In this document: one piece after another, positions 58,132 through 64,000 of the stretch
Layout: every line of letters begins with the position of its first letter
Position numbering within the stretch: the first letter of the stretch is position 1
Assembly (NCBI RefSeq): GCF_008042035.1
Contig: NZ_RDBL01000012.1
Coordinates: 62,001-126,000, forward strand
Direction of reading: 5' to 3'
DNA length: 64,000 nt
Source of the DNA: Streptomyces sp. col6
GTDB lineage: Bacteria; Actinomycetota; Actinomycetes; Streptomycetales; Streptomycetaceae
The notes under the pieces: model-generated
Seen by the model: the letters and a program-made list of their open reading frames with translations, nothing else
Told to the model about the DNA's origin: nothing
Databases searched by the model: none
Position numbers and translations under genes: made by a program

Positions 58132-59373
58132 ATGGCCAAGACCGTCATCGTCGTGATCGACGGATTCGGCATCGGCGCCATGCCCGACGCGGGCACCACG
58201 CGCCCCGGCGATCTGACCGCCGACACCTGCGGACATGTGCTGGACCACTGCCGGGAGGCGTTCGGCCGCCCGGTGCGGCTGCCCGTGCTGGGTTCGCTCG
58301 GCCTCGGCCTCGTACACCCGCACCCCGATCTCGCCCGGCGCACCCATCTGCCCGTCGCCGCGGGCCGGGCCGCCCTCGGCTATCCGGGCGCCGACACCTT
58401 CGCCGGCCACCAGACCATGATGGGGGCCGACTTCAGCCGGGTGACCGTCGCCCGGCTCGCCGACCACATCGACGAGGTGAGCGCCGCACTCGAAGCGGCC
58501 GGGCACCGGGTCGGCCGGCTGGACGGCAGGCCGCTCCTGGTCGTCGACGGCTCGGTGCTGGTCCACGACAACCTGGAGGCCGACCCGGGCATCAACTGGA
58601 ACGCCTCCGGGCGGCTGGAGGACCTGCCGTTCGACGGGCCGGGCGGCATCCTCGCCGTGGCCCGCACGGTGCGCGCCGTCGCTCCCGTGGCGCGGGTCAT
58701 CGCGGTGGGCGGGCACGCGGACGGACCGCTGGAGCGCTTCGTGCGGGCCGGCGAGGAGGGCACGGTCGGCCTCGACACGCCCGCCACCGGCTTCTACCGC
58801 AACGGCGGCCTCGAAGTGCAGCACCTGGGCGCCCGGATCGACCACACCCGCCAGCTCCCCGACCTGGCCGCCCGCGCGGGCATCCCGGTCACCCTGGTGG
58901 GGAAGGCCGCCGACATCCTGGCCTGCGAGCCGGCGGTCCGGCACCCGGCCGTGGACACCGCCGACGTCCTCACGCACACCCTCGAAGCGGTACGCGCCTG
59001 CGGCGACGGCCTGGTGGTGTCCAACATCCAGGAGACGGACCTGGCCGGGCACCAGCAGGACACCGAGCGCTACGGACGTCTCCTGGAGCAGGCCGACGCC
59101 GGCCTGGCCGCGCTCGTCGCTCTGCTCGACGCGCCGGGCGACCGCCTCATCGTGACCGGCGACCACGGCAACGACCCGACGGCCGGGCACGCCTTCCACA
59201 CCCGCGAGTACGTCCCCGTGCTCATCCACCGGCCCGGCGCGGACGGCGTGGAGCTGCTGCCCGACTCGGAGAGCCTCGCGGATGTCGGCGCGACGGCCGC
59301 CGTGTCCCTGTCGCTGGACCCGGAGGGCCTGGCCAACGGCCGGGCGCTGCGGACAGGCCGACGGGCCGCCTAG
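58132..59373 (+). CDS. yhfW: YhfW-like phosphopentomutase-family metalloenzyme, phospho-Thr site absent
   Basis: An alkaline-phosphatase-superfamily protein of 413 residues closest to phosphopentomutase. Metal-binding Asp10 (IVVIDGFGIGAMPD), D303 (NIQETDLAGHQQD), D344-H345 (TGDHGNDP) and H356 (HTREYVPVL) are all present. At the site where mutases have the phosphorylated Thr in DTxTGHWE, this protein reads DTFAGHQT, with Ala91 in place of Thr. It therefore cannot use the ping-pong phospho-Thr mechanism as in DeoB, and hydrolysis or a different isomerisation is more likely. ATG 58132 has GAGGAGG upstream. Last gene of the cluster. Confidence 0.87.
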   Translation: MAKTVIVVIDGFGIGAMPDAGTTRPGDLTADTCGHVLDHCREAFGRPVRLPVLGSLGLGLVHPHPDLARRTHLPVAAGRAALGYPGADTFAGHQTMMGADFSRVTVARLADHIDEVSAALEAAGHRVGRLDGRPLLVVDGSVLVHDNLEADPGINWNASGRLEDLPFDGPGGILAVARTVRAVAPVARVIAVGGHADGPLERFVRAGEEGTVGLDTPATGFYRNGGLEVQHLGARIDHTRQLPDLAARAGIPVTLVGKAADILACEPAVRHPAVDTADVLTHTLEAVRACGDGLVVSNIQETDLAGHQQDTERYGRLLEQADAGLAALVALLDAPGDRLIVTGDHGNDPTAGHAFHTREYVPVLIHRPGADGVELLPDSESLADVGATAAVSLSLDPEGLANGRALRTGRRAA

Positions 59374-59466
59374 GGCAGGACAGCTCGTCATGGGGACACC
59401 GCTCGTGTCGACGGCGGAGGGCGGGTCTGGAGGCCGGCCGTACGGGCCCTCCGGCCAGGGCTCCGG

Positions 59467-60333
59467 CTATCGCAGCACCCGCCCGAGGAAGCCGCGGAGG
59501 TAGCCCGCCACGACGTCCAGGTGGCTTTCCAGCAGGAAGTGGCCGCCGTTGACCAGGTGCACCTCCGCGTCCTTGGCGTCGCGGGCGAAGGCACGCGCGC
59601 CCGCCGGGCCGAAGATCTCGTCGTTGCGGCCCCACACGGCGAGCACCGGGACCTCGCTGGTGCGCAGGAATTCGTGCAGCAGCGGGTAGAGGGGGCGGTT
59701 GTTCCGGTAGTCGCGGAACAGCGCCAGCTGGACCTCGTCGTTGCCCCGGCGGGAGACGAGGGCGAAGTCGTGCTCCCAGGTGTCCGGGCTGACCAGGCTG
59801 GGGTCGGGTACGCCGTGCACGTACTGCCAGCGAATGGCGTCGATGCCCAGCGCGACGCGGACGGCGGGTTCGGTGGCGGGTCCGGGGTTCGCCCCGTAGG
59901 CCCAGACGTCGGTCCAGAACGATTCGATGAAGCCGTCCTCGTAGCCGTTTCCGTTCTGTGTGACGAGGGCGGAGATCCGTTCGGGGTGCTTGAGTGCGAG
60001 ACGCCATCCGATGGGGGCACCGTAGTCCTGCACGTAGAGGGCGTAGCGGTCCAGGCCCAGTTGGTCGAGCAGCTGGGAGGTGAGTTCGGCGAGGGCGTCG
60101 AAGGTGTAGGTGAACTCTGTGGCGAGGGGGGCATCGGAGTGGCCGAAGCCGAGGTGGTCCGGCGCGATGACGTGGTAGTCGTCGGCCAGAAGCGGGATGA
60201 GTTCGCGGAACATGAACGAGCTGGTCGGAAATCCGTGCAGCAGGACGATCGCGGGGGCGTCGGCGGGGCCGGCCTCGCGGTAGAAGATCTCGTGACCGTC
60301 GACGGTTGCGGTCCGGTGGTGCACCGAGCTCAT
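59467..60333 (-). CDS. Alpha/beta hydrolase, haloalkane dehalogenase/epoxide hydrolase type
   Basis: A 288-residue alpha/beta hydrolase. HGFPTSSFMFRELIPLL is the oxyanion His-Gly region, PDHLGFGHSDAP is typical of the dehalogenase/epoxide hydrolase group, and the nucleophile elbow is YVQDYGAPIGWRLAL, with Asp. The cap domain follows, and VLAVWGRNDEIFGPAG and VNGGHFLLESH hold the remaining acid and His. An Asp nucleophile indicates dehalogenase or epoxide hydrolase rather than esterase chemistry. The ATG at 60333 is set by the operator region upstream. Divergent from the CGNR regulator, which probably represses it. Confidence 0.87.
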   Translation of the reverse strand: MSSVHHRTATVDGHEIFYREAGPADAPAIVLLHGFPTSSFMFRELIPLLADDYHVIAPDHLGFGHSDAPLATEFTYTFDALAELTSQLLDQLGLDRYALYVQDYGAPIGWRLALKHPERISALVTQNGNGYEDGFIESFWTDVWAYGANPGPATEPAVRVALGIDAIRWQYVHGVPDPSLVSPDTWEHDFALVSRRGNDEVQLALFRDYRNNRPLYPLLHEFLRTSEVPVLAVWGRNDEIFGPAGARAFARDAKDAEVHLVNGGHFLLESHLDVVAGYLRGFLGRVLR

Positions 60334-60335
60334 AC

Positions 60336-60422
60336 CTAACCCCTTAACGTCATCTATCCGGTTAGTTCGTCGCCATGCAAGCACGGAGCGAGCTAACCTG
60401 TCAAACATCTGGATCAGGTTAG
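60336..60422. promoter_or_regulatory. Two TAACC/GGTTA dyads between the hydrolase and CGNR regulator
   Basis: CTAACC (60336-60341) with GGTTAG (60360-60365), and CTAACCTG (60393-60400) with CAGGTTAG (60415-60422), are two inverted pairs, one near each divergent promoter. Half-site spacings are similar (18 and 14 bases). Likely operators for the CGNR protein or another regulator. Confidence 0.65.
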
Positions 60423-60439
60423 AAGGAGGGCGGTGGCCG

Positions 60440-60919
60440 ATGGACACCTTGCTGGACCTGCTCAACAGCAGGCCACTGGTCAACGGCGAGGAACAGGACG
60501 CACTCCGCGACCCGGCCCGAGGCAGGCGGTGGGCGCGGGAACACGGCGGCGAAGGCAGCCTCGCGGAGCTGGCGCTGCTGCGCCAGACGCGGGACATCCT
60601 GCGGGACGTTGTACGCGGAGAAAGCCCGCCCACCGCGCTGAGCCCGCTGCTCGAAGGGGTCCACCAGGTTCCGGAGATCACCTCCGACGGCCTGGGGTGG
60701 ATGGTCAGGACTCCCCCGCACGCCCGGCTGGCCGTCGAGGTGGTTCTCGCCTGGGCGGCCACCGAGAAGCAACTGCCCGGCCGGCTGCGCCCCTGCGCCA
60801 ACGACGAGTGCAGGCTGTTCCTGATCGACCGCAGCCGCGCCAACCGTGCCCGCTGGTGCTCGATGGCCGTCTGCGGCAACCGAGAGAAGGCGCGCCGCCA
60901 CTACGAACGCACCCGTTGA
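60440..60919 (+). CDS. CGNR zinc-finger transcriptional regulator
   Basis: A 159-residue protein with the CGNR zinc finger at the C-terminus: C119-x4-C124 ... C140-x4-C145, in RPCANDECRLFLIDRSRANRARWCSMAVCGNREKARRHYER. The N-terminal ABATE-like domain (LLDLLNSRPL, LRQTRDILRDVVRG) may bind a stress-related ligand. CGNR proteins are regulators, often of detoxification enzymes. ATG 60440 lies nine bases after AAGGAGGG. Divergent from the Asp-nucleophile hydrolase with two TAACC dyads between. Confidence 0.88.
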   Translation: MDTLLDLLNSRPLVNGEEQDALRDPARGRRWAREHGGEGSLAELALLRQTRDILRDVVRGESPPTALSPLLEGVHQVPEITSDGLGWMVRTPPHARLAVEVVLAWAATEKQLPGRLRPCANDECRLFLIDRSRANRARWCSMAVCGNREKARRHYERTR

Positions 60920-61019
60920 GCGGTCCCCGCACTCCGTCGTGGCCGGCGTTCTCGGGCACGGCCCGGCGCACGCATCTGACGAGCCCTCAGAAGCCTCTCG
61001 TGAAAATGGCGTTCAGCCC

Positions 61020-61040
61020 CCGGGAGGACGATCCTCCCGG
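61020..61040. terminator. Hairpin between CGNR and AraC genes
   Basis: CCGGGAGGA (61020-61028) and TCCTCCCGG (61032-61040), loop CGA. It is 100 bases after the CGNR stop and 25 before the AraC start, so it may be a terminator or a leader structure. Confidence 0.4.
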
Positions 61041-61065
61041 CCGGGCGGCTCGTACACTGACGAAA

Positions 61066-61893
61066 ATGGAGCACCACAAGGCCACCGGGACCGGTGCGCG
61101 TCCGGCGCCCGCCTTGCGGGAGTACGTCGACTCGTATGTCGGCTTCGACCTCCGCGGGTTCCCGGCGGGGGTCCACCGCGGCCCGCCGAGCCGCGCGCTC
61201 ACGGCGGTGATCAGCCTGTCAGGTCCTCTGGAGGTGGCGGCTGGCGTTGACGACGGGTCACCGGTCACCCGATTCGGCAGCGTGGCCGGCGGTCTGATGT
61301 GCCGGTCCGTCGCCCTTCACCACGACGGACGCCAGCAAGGTGTTCAGGTATCACTCACACCGCTCGGGGCCCGAGCCATCTACGGTATGCCCGCCGCCGA
61401 GCTCGCCCACCGGCTGGTCCCGCTCGACGACCTTCTCGGAGCGCTTGCCGTCGAGCTGGTGGACCGGCTCCGGTCTGCGACGACATGGGCGGCGCGGTTC
61501 GCCGCGCTGGACGAACTGCTCCTGCGGGCTGTCGGCCGGGGCGACCAGGCGCGTGAGGTGCGCCCCGCGGTGGCCGAGGCATGGCGCCGCCTCGTCGCCG
61601 CACGGGGTTGCCTCCAGGTCGGTGCGGTCGCCGCCGAACTCGGCTTGAGCCGCCGGTACCTCACCGAGCGGTTCCTCGGTGAGGTGGGCCTGCCGCCGAA
61701 GACCCTCGCCCGAGTCCTGCGCTTCGAGCACGCGCACGAACTGGCTGCGGCGCGGAACCCGCTCCCGTGGAGCGATGTGGCAGCCGTCTCGGGCTATGCC
61801 GACCAGGCCCATCTCGTGCGGGACTGGCGCGAGTTCACCGGCCGGCCGCCGACGGCCTGGCGCCGCGGCGAAGTCCTCCTCGGAGCCGGGTAG
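61066..61893 (+). CDS. AraC-family transcriptional regulator
   Basis: A 275-residue regulator with an N-terminal sensor part (about 15-130, LREYVDSYVGFDLRGFPAGVHRGPPSRALTAVISLS) and a C-terminal pair of HTH motifs (VGAVAAELGLSRRYLTERFLGEVGLPPKTLARVLRFEHAHEL and WSDVAAVSGYADQAHLVRDWREFTGRPPTAW). The 5' end is uncertain: ATG 61066 has no ribosome site, and the frame is open upstream through antisense sequence. It lies just before the cupin/SGNH pair on the same strand and may activate them. Confidence 0.85.
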   Translation: MEHHKATGTGARPAPALREYVDSYVGFDLRGFPAGVHRGPPSRALTAVISLSGPLEVAAGVDDGSPVTRFGSVAGGLMCRSVALHHDGRQQGVQVSLTPLGARAIYGMPAAELAHRLVPLDDLLGALAVELVDRLRSATTWAARFAALDELLLRAVGRGDQAREVRPAVAEAWRRLVAARGCLQVGAVAAELGLSRRYLTERFLGEVGLPPKTLARVLRFEHAHELAAARNPLPWSDVAAVSGYADQAHLVRDWREFTGRPPTAWRRGEVLLGAG

Positions 61894-61975
61894 CCGACGA
61901 CCGTCCGCCCGTCGCGCCGGCCTCCCTTCCCATTTCTTCAAGACCGCCCGAACGCCGGCGTGGACGATCGTCGGC

Positions 61976-62446
61976 ATGAGACTCGTCAACGACCCACACA
62001 ACTCCATGGACCTGCGCGCCACCCCCGTACACCTCGGACTGGGATCGAGAGCGAAACCCGTCGAAGGATTCGCCTGGGACCCGGATGTGCTCCGGGCCTA
62101 CAGCGCCGCCGTCGCGGCAGACGGCGTCGAGGGCCGCATGGTGATGATCTTCGACGGCGAGGGACCCGGCGACCACTGGGAGAACCACCCCGCAGGTGAC
62201 GAACTGGTCGTCTGCCTCAGCGGGTCCGTGGCGGTCACCCGCGACGTCGACGGGCTGCCCGAGCGCGTTCTGCTCGGGCCCGGTGAGGCCACCATCAACC
62301 CGGCCGGGGTATGGCACGCGGTCGACATGGAGGGGCCGACGTCCATCCTGGCCGTCACCCCGGCCCGCGGCACCGGCCACCGCCCCCGGACCGATACCCA
62401 CCCCACCGGACATGCCGGCACGCCCAGCCCGGAGGAAGCACCGTGA
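61976..62446 (+). CDS. Cupin-domain protein
   Basis: A 156-residue single-cupin protein. GDHWENHPAGDELVVCLSGSVAVTRDVDG contains the first cupin motif with its metal-type His/Glu set, and ERVLLGPGEATINPAGVWHAVDMEGP the second. The C-terminal 25 residues are disordered. Cupins of this kind may be sugar isomerases, dioxygenases or binding proteins; the role here is not visible. Its TGA overlaps the GTG start of the SGNH hydrolase, so the two are translationally coupled and probably act in one small pathway. Confidence 0.83.
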   Translation: MRLVNDPHNSMDLRATPVHLGLGSRAKPVEGFAWDPDVLRAYSAAVAADGVEGRMVMIFDGEGPGDHWENHPAGDELVVCLSGSVAVTRDVDGLPERVLLGPGEATINPAGVWHAVDMEGPTSILAVTPARGTGHRPRTDTHPTGHAGTPSPEEAP

Positions 62447-63162
62447 CGACACGCATCGCGTGCCTCGGCGACAGCCTCACCCGCGCACAGTTCAGCGTCG
62501 ACTATCTGGAACTCATCGAACAACGCCACCCTGCCGGTGACATGCAGCCGGTCCGTTTCGGCGCCAACGGCGACTTCGCCTACAACCTCTTGCAACGGCT
62601 CGATGCCGTCGTCGCGAACCCGCCCGATGTGATCACCGTGTTGATCGGGACCAACGACGCCCGAGCGAGCCTTGCCGGCTACCCCGTCGAGCAGGCCATG
62701 AAGCGCAAAAACCTCCCCGCCCGCCCGTCGGCGGGCTGGTTCCAGCAGTGCCTGGGAACGGTCGTCGCACGGCTGCGCGCCGAGACCGACGCGACGATCG
62801 GCCTGCTGTCGCTACCGGTGCTCGGCCAACGGCTCGACGGAGCGGCGGCGCAGGCATCACAGGCGTACAGCCGGATGATCGCCGAGATCGCCGCCACCCA
62901 CCGGGTGACCTGTCTGCCGCTCCACGAACGCCAGACCGAGGAACTGCGCCAAGCGGATCCGCCGCCGATTCCGTACCGGGAGGTGACTCCCGCAGCGGCC
63001 CTCGGCGTCCTCGCCCGGCGCGCAGTGCTGCGGCACAGCCTCGACACGATCTCGCAGCGGCGAGGTCTCCTGCTCACGACCGACCACATCCACCAGAACA
63101 GCCGCGGCGCCGCCCATATCGCCGAGGTCATCGACGCCGGGCTGCTGACCCGGACCGCGTAG
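62443..63162 (+). CDS. SGNH/GDSL-family hydrolase
   Basis: A 239-residue SGNH esterase/lipase. Block I CLGDSLTRAQ carries the nucleophile Ser, block III LIGTNDARAS the oxyanion Asn, and block V TDHIHQNSRGAAH the Asp-x-x-His pair. Block II Gly is probably that in RFGANGDFAYNLL. No signal peptide, so cytosolic. GTG 62443 overlaps the cupin stop and has GGAGGAAG upstream. Targets of this family range from lipids to acetylated sugars and cannot be told here. Confidence 0.87.
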   Translation: MTTRIACLGDSLTRAQFSVDYLELIEQRHPAGDMQPVRFGANGDFAYNLLQRLDAVVANPPDVITVLIGTNDARASLAGYPVEQAMKRKNLPARPSAGWFQQCLGTVVARLRAETDATIGLLSLPVLGQRLDGAAAQASQAYSRMIAEIAATHRVTCLPLHERQTEELRQADPPPIPYREVTPAAALGVLARRAVLRHSLDTISQRRGLLLTTDHIHQNSRGAAHIAEVIDAGLLTRTA

Positions 63163-63183
63163 CCGGTTCCTGCGCCGGGCCGG

Positions 63184-63218
63184 CCGGATGCCACCTGCCG
63201 AGGGGAGGTGGCATCCGG
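63184..63218. terminator. Bidirectional hairpin terminator
   Basis: Arms CCGGATGCCACCT (63184-63196) and AGGTGGCATCCGG (63206-63218) between convergent stops at 63162 and 63235. Confidence 0.65.
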
Positions 63219-63234
63219 TCCCGGCAGCCAGCAC

Positions 63235-64000
63235 CTACGCGCCCCGGCTCTCCACGTTCAAGACGATCTTGCCTTGGAGGTGGCCCCTGTCCGCACGGGT
63301 GTGGGCCCCGGCCGCGTCACGCAGGGGGAAAACGCTGTCGATGGCGACACGCACATGCCCGGCGTCGATGAGAGCGGACAGTTCGGCGAGATCCGCACCG
63401 CTTGAACGCACCTGCCACATGGTTTCGTTGAAGACGATGCCGAGTTCGGCCGCGCGCTCGCGCTGGTAGTCCCCCAGGAAGACGGGCGCGATCCGGCCGC
63501 CCCGCCGCACGGTGGGCAGCAGGCGGTGCGCATCGGGGCCGCCGACCGTGTCGATCAGGAGGTCCACGTCGCGGACGACTTCCCCGGCAGGGGTCCGGGT
63601 GTAGTCAACGAACCGGTCCACGCCCAGGCCCAGCAGGAACTCCTCGTGTCGCCCGGATGCGACGGCTATCACCTCCTTCGCGCCGGCCACCCGGACCAGT
63701 TGCACCGTGAAGTGCCCGACTCCGCCCGCAGCTCCATTGACCAGGACGGTGGTCCCGGTACGGCCGCGCAGGTGGGTGAAGACGTACTGGTAGGCCGTGA
63801 GCCCGGCCATCGGCACGGCGGCGGCCTCCGTATGGCTGAGCACTGCCGGCTTGGCGGCCAGATGGGCAGCGGGTGCGACCACGTACTCGGCGTAGCCGGA
63901 TCCACGGCCGGGGAAGTTGACCAGGCCGAAGACCTCATCGCCGGGCTGCCACTCGGTGACACCCGGGCCGAGAGCCGTGACCGCGCCGGAGATGTCGCTG
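63235..64000 (-). CDS. NAD(P)-dependent quinone oxidoreductase, 3' part (5' end outside window)
   Basis: The C-terminal 255 residues of a zinc-independent MDR reductase. The right edge reads DISGAVTALGPGVTEWQPGDEVFG, the catalytic-domain strand, so the true start lies beyond base 64000. The Rossmann motif VNGAAGGVGHFTVQLVR is followed by IAVASGRHEEFLLGLGVDRFVDY, and the C-terminus has VFPLRDAAGAHTRADRGHLQGKIVLNV, typical of quinone reductase-related proteins. It is a different subfamily from the oxidoreductase at 2.0 kb. Confidence 0.85.
   Translation of the reverse strand, partial: SDISGAVTALGPGVTEWQPGDEVFGLVNFPGRGSGYAEYVVAPAAHLAAKPAVLSHTEAAAVPMAGLTAYQYVFTHLRGRTGTTVLVNGAAGGVGHFTVQLVRVAGAKEVIAVASGRHEEFLLGLGVDRFVDYTRTPAGEVVRDVDLLIDTVGGPDAHRLLPTVRRGGRIAPVFLGDYQRERAAELGIVFNETMWQVRSSGADLAELSALIDAGHVRVAIDSVFPLRDAAGAHTRADRGHLQGKIVLNVESRGA

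Noticed and set aside
1..64000. tRNA, rRNA, insertion sequence, integrase, CRISPR or toxin-antitoxin genes
   Set aside because: None recognised on either strand. No transposase, integrase, Cas-like proteins or tRNA-like cloverleaf with flanking direct repeats.

Overview
The window reads as chromosomal DNA of a Streptomyces or close relative. It is very GC-rich and densely coding, with GTG and TTG starts and many GC-rich hairpins between convergent genes. Typical streptomycete families are present: two RsbU-like SpoIIE phosphatases with fused kinase-type ATPase domains, a CvnB-like roadblock protein, an LAXTG sortase substrate, a CebR-type operator, a TerD protein and an LCP ligase. I see no rRNA, tRNA, CRISPR, insertion sequence or phage gene. 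The first and last genes are cut by the window edges.

Layout. 1-9 kb: 3' part of a GH84 hexosaminidase; an overlapping oxidoreductase plus acyl-CoA dehydrogenase pair; a PepSY lipoprotein; an ABC exporter. 9-17 kb: a GAF-SpoIIE-HATPase phosphatase; a GH9 endoglucanase behind a perfect CebR box; a secreted His/Trp-repeat protein; an MFS exporter; a mannonate-dehydratase-type enolase-superfamily enzyme. 17-28 kb: a second ABC exporter; a BenE transporter divergent from an XRE-cupin regulator across a tandem operator; a secreted amidase; an overlapping SWIM/SNF2 pair; a fatty-acid desaturase; a MOSC protein. 28-39 kb: hypotheticals, an MpaB-type oxygenase, a MarR/MMPL divergent pair, TerD, LCP (behind two long leader hairpins), a roadblock protein, an HTH-like protein, an acetyltransferase and an LAETG surface protein. 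39-53 kb: a second SpoIIE phosphatase, a 3-hydroxyisobutyryl-CoA hydrolase-like enzyme, a Cys-cluster/pentapeptide protein, a radical SAM protein with an odd CX8CX2C motif, LysR/SDR and VOC/MarR divergent pairs, GH25, a type-B carboxylesterase and a lipoprotein.

53.1-59.4 kb is the standout. Six tightly packed genes match the E. coli yhf set in a new order (yhfU-yhfT-php-yhfS-yhfX-yhfW): a DUF2620 protein, a membrane transporter, a phosphotriesterase-homology metalloenzyme, two PLP enzymes and a phosphopentomutase-like metalloenzyme. To my knowledge the pathway is uncharacterised. The membrane protein suggests uptake of a substrate that is then processed by metal hydrolysis, PLP chemistry and phosphate or phosphonate chemistry. 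The mutase homologue lacks the phospho-accepting Thr, so it is probably not a true mutase.

59.4-64 kb: an alpha/beta hydrolase divergent from a CGNR zinc-finger regulator across two TAACC/GGTTA dyads; an AraC regulator followed by an overlapping cupin/SGNH pair; and the 3' part of a quinone oxidoreductase. Several divergent regulator/target pairs have visible palindromic operators, so this is a region of many small self-contained regulatory modules.
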